Source: Lysobacterales bacterium CG02_land_8_20_14_3_00_62_12
Lineage (GTDB): Bacteria; Pseudomonadota; Gammaproteobacteria; Xanthomonadales; Ahniellaceae
NCBI GenBank assembly: GCA_002785585.1
Contig: PEUI01000053.1
Coordinates: 1 to 9,420 of the forward strand
Direction of reading: 5' to 3'
DNA length: 9,420 nt
Part shown: piece after piece, positions 1 to 6,441 of the stretch
How the letters are laid out: each line of letters begins with the position of its first letter
How positions within the stretch are numbered: the stretch's first letter is position 1
The notes under the pieces: generated by a model
The model's database searches: none
What the model saw: the letters and a program-made list of their open reading frames with translations, nothing else
Told to the model about the DNA's origin: nothing
Made by a program: the position numbers and the translations under genes

Positions 1-194
1 ATGCGCCCAGCCTGCCCAATGCCGTTTGGATGAAGGCGGCGGAACTACCCAACAACAAGCAGTAAATCACCTTGCGCCTCGATCCGGAGGTATTGGATTT
101 TTTCAAGCACACCGGCAAGCGGTATCAGTCCCGAATCAATGCCGTTTTGCGCACTTACGTTGCAGCACACAAAGCACAAGCGCCCGCAAAATAA
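1..194 (+). pseudogene. BrnA-type antitoxin, 3' part, interrupted by an in-frame stop
   Basis: The reading frame that starts at base 3 gives a stretch containing NAVWMKAAELPNNKQ, then a TAA stop at 63-65, then ITLRLDPEVLDFFKHTGKR, YQSRINAVLRTYVAAHK and a final TAA at 192-194. The second part is the classic C-terminal ribbon-helix-helix region of BrnA (BrnA_antitoxin family), with the hallmark pattern of RLD, FK, G-Y-Q-RIN-VLR-Y. The upstream part continues in the same frame and fits the linker that precedes this domain. The family usually has Q or V at the stop position, so a CAA to TAA change is the simplest explanation. In this family the toxin gene brnT normally comes first, so it should lie left of the window. 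The stop removes the whole DNA-binding domain unless the TTG at 72-74 restarts translation, which would lose part of the beta strand. A sequencing error is possible. The family call is fairly sure; inactivity is inferred. Confidence 0.72.
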
Positions 195-195
195 G

Positions 196-399
196 TGACA
201 CCAGCATGGGCGGCAGCTGATCGCTCCGCCTGTTGGAGAACGGCGAGGCAGCGGCCTTCCGCGATCACCGCTTGCCAAATTGCCGAATCTGGCCTGCCGC
301 TCAAGTGCTCCTCGGGCACGCTGTCAACATCGTGTCCATGTCTTTGCAAAAAATTGGCACCAACCTCGCTGGCAGGTTTTCGTCGAGCTTGATCTTCAT
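196..399 (-). pseudogene. DUF5615 PIN-like toxin remnant, frameshifted
   Basis: An ATG at 399-397 opens MKIKLDENLPARLVPIF, the typical start of DUF5615 PIN-like RNase toxins, including the acidic KLDENLP motif. At the run of six T (minus strand, 353-348) the homology jumps to another frame, LQRHGHDVDSVPEEHLSG and then PDSAIWQAVIAEGR, which matches the next part of the family (GHDVDTV..E.L.G..D..IW..A..EGR). Seven T would join the two parts, so one base appears to be lost from the homopolymer. After AEGR (about 251) the expected acidic TQDLDF-type motif and C-terminal strands are absent or scrambled, so the boundary near 196 is approximate. Members are usually about 110-120 residues; only about the first 50 are recognisable. 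It follows a DUF433 remnant through an ATGA overlap, the normal partner arrangement. It is very unlikely to give an active toxin. Confidence 0.72.
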
Positions 400-491
400 G
401 CCAGAACCGGGGTCGCCGGCAAAGGCAGGACTGCTTCTGCAGATACGGCCGCAAAGGCAACCACGGCGCGTACCGCATCACCGCCGAGCAT
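396..491 (-). pseudogene. DUF433 antitoxin C-terminal remnant
   Basis: A 31-codon frame from an ATG at 491-489 to a TGA at 398-396 contains GGDAVRAVVAFAAVSAEAV followed by LPLPATPVLA. This resembles the last helix and tail of DUF433 antitoxins (pattern ..eDVRAALAYAA...E..LPLP). The N-terminal part of the family, with its GGKPVI-RGTR-type motif and helix-turn-helix, is missing because dnaE ends only six bases upstream. Its TGA overlaps the ATG of the toxin remnant (ATGA), the arrangement seen in intact DUF433-DUF5615 pairs. That coupling is the strongest support, since the fragment itself is short. It lies in the same frame as dnaE, separated by the dnaE TAA and two codons. Whether the 31 codons are translated cannot be told from sequence. 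Confidence 0.55.
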
Positions 492-497
492 TTGCCG

Positions 498-3400
498 TTA
501 ACCGATACTGGCCCGGGTCAACGCCAGATCCACCGAGCTGACGCCGGGCAGGGCGGCGAGGGTGTCGATCAACTCCGGCACGACGCGGATGCGCCACGGT
601 TCACCGAGTTGCAGTTCGGCCTGAACCCGCGCATCACGATACCGCAGATGCACCGGGGTCAGGCCGAATTGCATCGGTTTGAGGCTTTGCACCAAGGCCT
701 CGACCAAGCTCGCCTCTGGGTCCTGCAACTGCAGGCGCAGGCCACGGGTGAAGCGTTCCAGTGCCTGCGCCAGGGTCCAGACATGGCGCCCGCGCATTTG
801 AAACCCGCCGTTGAAGTCATCGGGACTCAAGGTGCCAGCGATGATGACGATTTCGTCTTTGACCAGCAGGCTGCCGAACTCGGTCAGGGCTTCGCTGAAC
901 AGCCCGATCTCGATCCGCCCGCTGTTGTCCTCGAGCTGGGCGAAGCTCATGTTGTCACCGCGCCGCTTGGGATCGTTGGCGACCAGCCCGCCGAGGATGA
1001 TCGGTAGTTCCATGCGGCCGCGATAACGCACCAGCGCGCCCTGACTGCTGCTCCAGGTGGCCTCGATCTGGTTGATTGGGCAACTGGTCAGTTGTGCCAG
1101 CCAGCCCGCGCAAGCATTGGCTGGATGGCCGCTGAGGTAGTGGCCCAGGCTGTCGCGTTCGCCGTGCAGGCGTTGTTGAATTGGCCATTCCGGCAGCCGC
1201 TTGACCGGCAAGGGCGTGCTTTCCGATTGCATGCCGCCGAAGATATCGTGCTGCCCGGCCTGCGCGTCTTTGGCGCTTTGATCGGCGGCTTTCATCGCCT
1301 CGGGCAGATGGTTCATCAAGGTGGCGCGGGTTTCGCCGAAGCTATCCAGCGCGCCCGCCAGGATCAACGCTTCGAGCAGGCGCTTGTTGAGCTTGCCGGT
1401 CTCGACGCGGCGGCATAGTTCGGCCAGTGAGGCGTAGTCGCCGCGCTGCTTGCGCTCGTTCACGATTGCCTCGCAGGCGGCCTGGCCGACGCCCTTGACA
1501 GCACCGAGTCCGTATTGAATATGGCGGCTGTCGGTGGCGGCAAAGTGGTAGCCGCTGGCGTTGATCGCCGGTGGGGCGATCTGCAAGCCAATGGCGCGGG
1601 CATCGTCCAGAAATCCGACCAGCTTTTCGGTGTTGTCCATATCCGATGACAACACGGCGGCCATGAACTCGGCCGGGTAGTGGGCTTTCAACCAGGCGGT
1701 CTGGTGGGTGATCAACGCATACGCCGCCGAATGCGATTTGTTGAAACCGTATTCGGCAAACTTTTCCATCAAGTCGAAGACGCCGCGAGCGACGCCGGCA
1801 GCAACGCCATGGTTGATCGCGCCGACTTCGAAGATCGCGCGCTGCTCGGCCATTTCGTCGAGATTCTTTTTGCCCATTGCGCGGCGCAGCAGGTCGGCGC
1901 CGCCGAGCGTGTAGCCGGCCATGACTTGGGCGATCTGCATCACTTGTTCCTGATAGACGATCACGCCATAGGTCGGCTTCAGGATCGGCTCCAGCAGCGG
2001 GTGCGGATAGCTGACGGCGCTGCGACCGTGTTTGCGATTGATGAAATCATCGACCATGCCGGACTTCAGCGGCCCCGGTCGATACAGCGCCACCAAGGCG
2101 ATGATGTCTTCGAAAGTGTCCGGTTGCAGCTTGCGCACCAGGTCCTGCATGCCGCGTGATTCGAGCTGAAACACGGCGGTGGTGGCGTGGCTCTTGAGCA
2201 AGGCGAAACTTTCCGCGTCCTGCATCGGCAGCTTGCGGATATCGATCATTGGCTCGCCCTGTAGCCGCCGCCGCGCGTTGATCGCTTTCACCGCCCAGTC
2301 GATGATGGTCAGCGTGCGCAGACCGAGAAAGTCGAACTTGACCAGGCCCACCGCTTCCACATCATTTTTGTCGAACTGGGTGACCAGCCCCTCGCCGTCT
2401 TCGATGCAGTACAGCGGCGAAAAATCGGTGAGATCGGTGGGCGCAATGACCACGCCACCGGCGTGTTTGCCGGCGTTGCGGGTCAGGTCTTCGAGTTTTT
2501 TGGCCAGTTCGATCAGCGCGGCGACGTCGTCGTCGGCGGCGATCCGCGCCTGCAATTCGGGGGTTTCGGCGATGGCTTTTTCGAGGTTGATGCCAAGCGT
2601 CAATGGAATCAGTTTGGCGATTGCATCGACCTGGCTGTAGCCCATGCCGAGGACGCGGCCGGTGTCGCGTACCACGGCTTTGGCGGCCATGCTGCCGTAG
2701 GTGATGATCTGGCTGACTTTCTCGCGACCGTACTTATCGGCAACGTAGTCGATGACGCGGTCGCGGCCTTCCATGCAGAAGTCGATATCGAAGTCGGGCA
2801 TCGACACCCGTTCCGGATTCAGAAAACGCTCGAACAACAAGTCGTAAGGCAACGGGTCCAGGTCGGTGATGCCCAACGCCCAGGCGACCAGCGAACCCGC
2901 ACCGGAGCCGCGCCCGGGACCGACCGGAATGTCGTTCTGTTTGGCCCAGTTGATGAAATCGGCAACGATCAAAAAGTAGCCCGGAAATCCCATCGTATTG
3001 ATGACTTCAAGCTCGCGTTGCAGTCGCTGATGGTAGTCGGCCTCGGTGAATCTTGGGCACGGTCCAAACGCCTGTAGCCGATCGGTCAAACCGCCATTGG
3101 CGCGGTCGGCGATGAAACTCTCCAAGGTGTGTCCGGTCGGTACCGGAAACGCTGGCAGAAAATATTTGCCGAAACTGAGCTCCAGATTGCAGCGCTTGCC
3201 GAGTTCGACGGCGTTGTCGATGGCGCCGGGCAGATCGGCGAACAGCTCGCGCATCGCGGCCGGCGACTTCAGGTATTGCTCGGGTTGGTAATCGTGTGGC
3301 CGCCGGGGGTCGTTCAGCACCCGGCCGCTGCTGATGCAGACGCGCGCCTCGTGGGCTTCAAAGTCGTCGGCGGCCAGAAAACGCACATCGTTGCTGGCGA

Positions 3401-3968
3401 GTACCGGCAGGTCCCGGCGCGCGGCCAGGTGCAGGCTGCGTGCCAACTGGGCCTGCTGATCGCTGTGGCCGAGCCGCACGATTTCCAGATACAAGCGATC
3501 TTCGAAGGCGTGCTGCCAGTCGCCAAGATCGCGCTCGGCGCGACCCTCGTCGGCCGCCAGATGCAGCTCCGAACGCGGGCCGAACAGGGCCATCAGTCCA
3601 GCGTTGTCGGCCAGCAATTGCGCACGTGGCACACAGACGCGGGCGCTGCGGCCGCGCTGTCGGTAAGCGTTGGAGAGTAGTCGCGACAGCCGCAGGTAGC
3701 CTTCGCGATCCGCACACAGCAGGGTGACTCGGCTGTCGGCGACATCGGGCTGGCTGATCCACAAATCGCAACCGATGATCGGTTTGATGCCGGCCTTTTC
3801 GGCGGCCCGATAGAACTTGACCAGGGCAAACAGATTGCTGTCGTCGGTTACCGCCACCGCCGGCATGCCGTGCGCGACCGCAGCGCTCACCAGCTTGTCG
3901 ATGCGAACGGTCGAGTCGATCAGCGAGTATTCGCTGTGCAGGTGCAGGTGGACGAAGGTCGCGGGCAT
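498..3968 (-). CDS. dnaE: DNA polymerase III subunit alpha (replicative)
   Basis: The 1156-residue product is the polymerising subunit of the replicative DNA polymerase III core, close to the 1160 residues of E. coli DnaE. Visible in order are an N-terminal PHP domain (HLHLHSEYSLIDS, about residues 1-270), the C-family polymerase region with GPGRGSGAGS (350-359), the catalytic PDFDIDF (391-397, aspartates 394 and 396) and VKFDFLGL (third aspartate, 546). A helix-hairpin-helix follows (LGAVKGVGQAACEAI, about 821-835), then a QHDIF beta-clamp binding motif (906-910), an OB fold (about 978-1066) and a C-terminal tau-binding type domain. In the PHP domain the second metal motif reads TDDSN, not TDHGN, so it is probably not an active nuclease and proofreading would need DnaQ. 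The ATG start gives the MPATFVHLHLHS beginning expected of the family, although no good Shine-Dalgarno sequence precedes it. The gene sits 69 bp behind a peptidase gene and may share its transcript. DnaE2/ImuC is unlikely because that family is shorter and lacks this internal clamp motif. Confidence 0.97.
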   Translation of the reverse strand: MPATFVHLHLHSEYSLIDSTVRIDKLVSAAVAHGMPAVAVTDDSNLFALVKFYRAAEKAGIKPIIGCDLWISQPDVADSRVTLLCADREGYLRLSRLLSNAYRQRGRSARVCVPRAQLLADNAGLMALFGPRSELHLAADEGRAERDLGDWQHAFEDRLYLEIVRLGHSDQQAQLARSLHLAARRDLPVLASNDVRFLAADDFEAHEARVCISSGRVLNDPRRPHDYQPEQYLKSPAAMRELFADLPGAIDNAVELGKRCNLELSFGKYFLPAFPVPTGHTLESFIADRANGGLTDRLQAFGPCPRFTEADYHQRLQRELEVINTMGFPGYFLIVADFINWAKQNDIPVGPGRGSGAGSLVAWALGITDLDPLPYDLLFERFLNPERVSMPDFDIDFCMEGRDRVIDYVADKYGREKVSQIITYGSMAAKAVVRDTGRVLGMGYSQVDAIAKLIPLTLGINLEKAIAETPELQARIAADDDVAALIELAKKLEDLTRNAGKHAGGVVIAPTDLTDFSPLYCIEDGEGLVTQFDKNDVEAVGLVKFDFLGLRTLTIIDWAVKAINARRRLQGEPMIDIRKLPMQDAESFALLKSHATTAVFQLESRGMQDLVRKLQPDTFEDIIALVALYRPGPLKSGMVDDFINRKHGRSAVSYPHPLLEPILKPTYGVIVYQEQVMQIAQVMAGYTLGGADLLRRAMGKKNLDEMAEQRAIFEVGAINHGVAAGVARGVFDLMEKFAEYGFNKSHSAAYALITHQTAWLKAHYPAEFMAAVLSSDMDNTEKLVGFLDDARAIGLQIAPPAINASGYHFAATDSRHIQYGLGAVKGVGQAACEAIVNERKQRGDYASLAELCRRVETGKLNKRLLEALILAGALDSFGETRATLMNHLPEAMKAADQSAKDAQAGQHDIFGGMQSESTPLPVKRLPEWPIQQRLHGERDSLGHYLSGHPANACAGWLAQLTSCPINQIEATWSSSQGALVRYRGRMELPIILGGLVANDPKRRGDNMSFAQLEDNSGRIEIGLFSEALTEFGSLLVKDEIVIIAGTLSPDDFNGGFQMRGRHVWTLAQALERFTRGLRLQLQDPEASLVEALVQSLKPMQFGLTPVHLRYRDARVQAELQLGEPWRIRVVPELIDTLAALPGVSSVDLALTRASIG

Positions 3969-3977
3969 GATCGATCA
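3968..3977. other. Palindrome TGATCGATCA at the dnaE start codon
   Basis: The ten bases form a perfect palindrome with two GATC tetramers. Its last base on the minus strand is the A of the dnaE ATG, so it takes the place where a ribosome binding site would be expected. It could be an operator or a methylation-sensitive site, but a ten-base palindrome can occur by chance and no function is shown. Confidence 0.35.
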
Positions 3978-3994
3978 GCGGCGCTGGAGCAAGC

Positions 3995-4027
3995 GGCCAC
4001 CACCGTCGATCACCGACGCCGGTGGCC
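3995..4027. other. Intergenic hairpin between peptidase gene and dnaE
   Basis: GGCCACC at 3995-4001 pairs with GGTGGCC at 4021-4027, and inside this CGTCG at 4004-4008 pairs with CGACG at 4014-4018 around a five-base loop (4009-4013), with a two-by-two internal loop between the stems. It begins about 10 bases after the stop codon of the upstream gene. No T tract follows on the minus strand, so it does not look like a standard intrinsic terminator. It may be a weak attenuator or an mRNA-stabilising 3' structure. Confidence 0.5.
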
Positions 4028-4037
4028 AGTCGCTGCG

Positions 4038-6209
4038 CTATTGGGTCATCTGCAAAGTCTTGCTGAGAAACGCGTAAATATCGGCGGTTTCCTCGATCAC
4101 TTTGTCGGTGGGCTTGCCGGCGCCGTGGCCAGCCCGCGATTCCACCCGGATCAGGATCGGTTTGCCGTGCGGGTGCGCCGCCTGCAGCGCGGCGGCGAAC
4201 TTGAAGCTATGGGCCGGAAACACCCGATCATCATGATCGGCGGTAGTGATCAGCGTGGCCGGGTAATCGACCCCGGTTTTGATGTTGTGCAGTGGCGAAT
4301 AGGCGTACAGCGCCTGAAACTCGTCGGCGTTGTTGACCGAACCGTAGTCGGATTCCCAAGCCCAGCCGATGGTGAACTCACGGAAGCGCAGCATGTCGAG
4401 GACGCCGACCGCTGGCAGCGCGGCCGCAAACAGTTCTGGCCGTTGCAGCAAGGTGGCGCCGACCAGCAGGCCACCATTGGATCGCCCGGAGATCGCCAGG
4501 CGACTGGGTTGGGTGATCTTTTCGGCAATCAGATACTCGGCCGCAGCGGCAAAGTCGTCGAACACGTTTTGCTTGTGCAACTTCATGCCGGCCTGGTGCC
4601 AGGCGGTGCCGTACTCGCCACCGCCACGCAGATTGGCGACGGCGTAGACCCCACCGAGCTCCATCCAGGCAATCACCGCCGGGCTGTAACGCGGCGTGCT
4701 CGGGATGTTGAAACCACCGTAACCATAAAGAATCGTCGGCTGGTTGCCGTCGTTGACCAGACCCCGTTTGCTGGTGATGAACATCGGGATCCGGCTGCCG
4801 TCTTTGCTCGGGTAAAACACCTGCTGGGTGGCGTAATCGGCGGGATCGAACGCAACCTTGGGAGCTTTGAACACGCTGACCTGGGCGCTCACCAGGTCGT
4901 AGCGCTGGATCACCGGTGGCGTGGCGAAGCTGGCAAAACTGAAGAAGGTTTCAGTGTCGCTGCTGGCACCGGCAAAGCCTTCGGCGCTGCCGAGACCGGG
5001 CAACGGCAGATCGCGGAGAAAGCTGCCGTCGAGCGCGAACACTTTCACTTCCGAACGGGCGTCACGCAGATACTGCGCGATCAACTGTTGATTGACCAGG
5101 CTGACGCCGACCAGGTTGGCGTCGGACTGCGGCAGGATCGTTTGCCAATCGGCTTTGGCGGGATGGGCGAGGTCGATGGCAATGACGCGGCTGCGCTCGG
5201 CGTCGGCATCGGTGCGGAAATAAAGTCGGTCTTCGACATTGCCGATAAAGCCGTAACTCGCCTCCAGCGGCTCGATCAGCGCGGTCACTGGGCTGTGCGC
5301 TTGCGTGAGATCCTGGATGAAGACGCGATTGCGTTCGTCGGTGCCTTCGGACCCGGTGATGATCAGGTAGTGGCCATCATCCGAAACCGTCGCCGAAAAG
5401 CCCCAATCCGGCTGATCTTTGCGCTCGAATACCAAGCGATCGGTGGTCTGCGGCGTGCCGAGTTGGTGAAAATAGACTTTCTGAAACTTGTTGATGGCCT
5501 TGAGCTGATTTTCGCCGCTGGGCGCGTCGTAGCCACTGTAGTAAATGCCGCTGGCGTCATGCGCCCAGGCAATATTGGTGAACTTGGCCCAGTGGATTTC
5601 ATCGTTGCGATCGGTGCCGGTGACGACATCGCGAAAGCGAATCGTGCGCCAGTCCGAGCCGCCATCGGACAGCGAATAAGCGTAATTCTTGCCATCGGCG
5701 CTGATCCCCACTTCGGCCAGGGCAATGGTGGCATCGGTGCTCAGGGTGTTCGGGTCCAGCAGCAGGCGCGGGGTGCCGTCGATGCCTTCCTGCACGTAGA
5801 TCGGCGACTGATTCTGCAAGCCGTCATTGCGCGCATAAAAATAGTTGTTGCCATGCTTTTCCGGAACGCCAAAACGCTCGGTATTCCACAGCGCGGTCAG
5901 CCGTGATTTGATTTCGGCGCGACCCGGGGCATCGTGCAGATAGTCTTCGACCAGCGCGTTCTCGGCTTCGATCCACGCGTGCAAATCTGGCGCGTCAAGA
6001 TCTTCCATCCAGCGGTAGGGATCGCTGACCGTGGTGCCGTGGTAATCGTCGTTTTGCACCACGGTTTTGGCGATCGGATAGCGCATATCGGCGGGGGCGT
6101 TGCGGGTTTGAGTAGCGGCAGTGGTGGGGGCGCCGGGGGTCGTCGGCTCGTCGCTGCAAGCGGCCAGCAGCGTCATCAGGGCGCCGACGATCAGGGGGTG
6201 TTTTTGCAT
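4038..6209 (-). CDS. Prolyl oligopeptidase (S9A family), predicted lipoprotein
   Basis: The 723-residue product is a serine peptidase of the S9A prolyl oligopeptidase family, which cleaves short peptides after proline. The N-terminal helix LIVGALMTLLAAC carries a lipobox (L15-A16-A17-C18), predicting lipid attachment at Cys18. Ser at +2 (not Asp) suggests the outer membrane, facing the periplasm. The family start YPIAKTVVQNDDYHG with DPYRWMED follows at about 44-70, then a seven-bladed beta-propeller region (about 110-450) and the alpha/beta hydrolase domain. The catalytic triad is visible: Ser577 in GRSNGG, Asp660 in ADHDDRV and His695 in AGHGAGKP. Arg662 matches the substrate-binding arginine next to the Asp, and RGGGEYG (528-534) is the usual block upstream. 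The Shine-Dalgarno sequence is weak, but the signal peptide supports this ATG. A symbol is not given because bacterial naming (f1pep, pep) varies. The 5' spacer holds two tandem arrays that could contain its promoter. Confidence 0.95.
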   Translation of the reverse strand: MQKHPLIVGALMTLLAACSDEPTTPGAPTTAATQTRNAPADMRYPIAKTVVQNDDYHGTTVSDPYRWMEDLDAPDLHAWIEAENALVEDYLHDAPGRAEIKSRLTALWNTERFGVPEKHGNNYFYARNDGLQNQSPIYVQEGIDGTPRLLLDPNTLSTDATIALAEVGISADGKNYAYSLSDGGSDWRTIRFRDVVTGTDRNDEIHWAKFTNIAWAHDASGIYYSGYDAPSGENQLKAINKFQKVYFHQLGTPQTTDRLVFERKDQPDWGFSATVSDDGHYLIITGSEGTDERNRVFIQDLTQAHSPVTALIEPLEASYGFIGNVEDRLYFRTDADAERSRVIAIDLAHPAKADWQTILPQSDANLVGVSLVNQQLIAQYLRDARSEVKVFALDGSFLRDLPLPGLGSAEGFAGASSDTETFFSFASFATPPVIQRYDLVSAQVSVFKAPKVAFDPADYATQQVFYPSKDGSRIPMFITSKRGLVNDGNQPTILYGYGGFNIPSTPRYSPAVIAWMELGGVYAVANLRGGGEYGTAWHQAGMKLHKQNVFDDFAAAAEYLIAEKITQPSRLAISGRSNGGLLVGATLLQRPELFAAALPAVGVLDMLRFREFTIGWAWESDYGSVNNADEFQALYAYSPLHNIKTGVDYPATLITTADHDDRVFPAHSFKFAAALQAAHPHGKPILIRVESRAGHGAGKPTDKVIEETADIYAFLSKTLQMTQ

Positions 6210-6263
6210 GGGTAACGTCTCGGTAGTGGTGCGATGGGTGGGCAGTGCGGGTGGATCATTCCG

Positions 6264-6317
6264 GATTTTTTAATTTTTTGACTTTGGATTTTTGATTTTT
6301 GATTTTTGATTTTTCAG
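6264..6317. repeat. AT-rich heptanucleotide tandem array (GATTTTT)
   Basis: Four exact, contiguous copies of GATTTTT fill 6287-6314. Before them are degenerate units (GATTTTT at 6264-6270, GACTTTG at 6280-6286), and the array runs into TTTTCAG (6311-6317) and TCTTCAG (6318-6324), which look intermediate between this unit and the TCCTCAG unit of the neighbouring array. On the minus strand it is an A-rich tract 90-150 bases upstream of the peptidase start codon, so it could serve as an UP-element-like or bent-DNA segment. No clear -35/-10 pair was identified. Confidence 0.85.
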
Positions 6318-6350
6318 TCTTCAGCGTTACCGCCGTTCCTCTTCCTTCTG

Positions 6351-6441
6351 TCCTCAGTCCTCAGTCCTCAGTCCTCAGTCCTCAGTCGTCTGTCCTCTGT
6401 CGTCTGTCGTCTGTCCTCAGTCCTCAGTCCTCAGTCCTCTG
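6351..6441. repeat. GC-rich heptanucleotide tandem array, 13 units (TC[C/G]TC[A/T]G)
   Basis: Thirteen contiguous seven-base units without any indel: TCCTCAG five times, TCGTCTG, TCCTCTG, TCGTCTG twice, TCCTCAG three times and TCCTCTG. Only unit positions 3 (C or G) and 6 (A or T) vary, and the combination G with A never occurs. A degenerate unit, CCTTCTG, precedes at 6344-6350. The last 18 bases lie inside ccmI and encode its final five residues and stop. On the minus strand each CTGAGGA unit contains TGA, and because the period is seven, three consecutive units (6414-6434) place a stop in all three frames. No hairpin or terminator is seen here. Confidence 0.95.

Noticed and set aside
26..220. 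A 64-codon plus-strand frame beginning with an ATG-like start near base 26-32
   Set aside because: It is a shifted frame over the BrnA remnant; the homology is in the frame of base 3.
2463..3077. Plus-strand frames of 150-200 codons inside dnaE
   Set aside because: They are antisense shadows of a continuous 1156-residue polymerase with intact motifs.
3995..4027. Intrinsic terminator after the peptidase gene
   Set aside because: The hairpin is good, but no T tract follows it on the minus strand, so it was listed only as a hairpin.
3870..5906. A 678-codon open frame on the plus strand opposite the peptidase gene and the start of dnaE
   Set aside because: It lies antisense to two genes with clear family motifs, and its translation is rich in Gly, Arg, Val and Ala without any recognisable domain. 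It is a product of codon bias at high GC.
6351..6441. A possible CRISPR array
   Set aside because: The units are seven bases long and directly contiguous, with no spacers; this is a simple tandem repeat.
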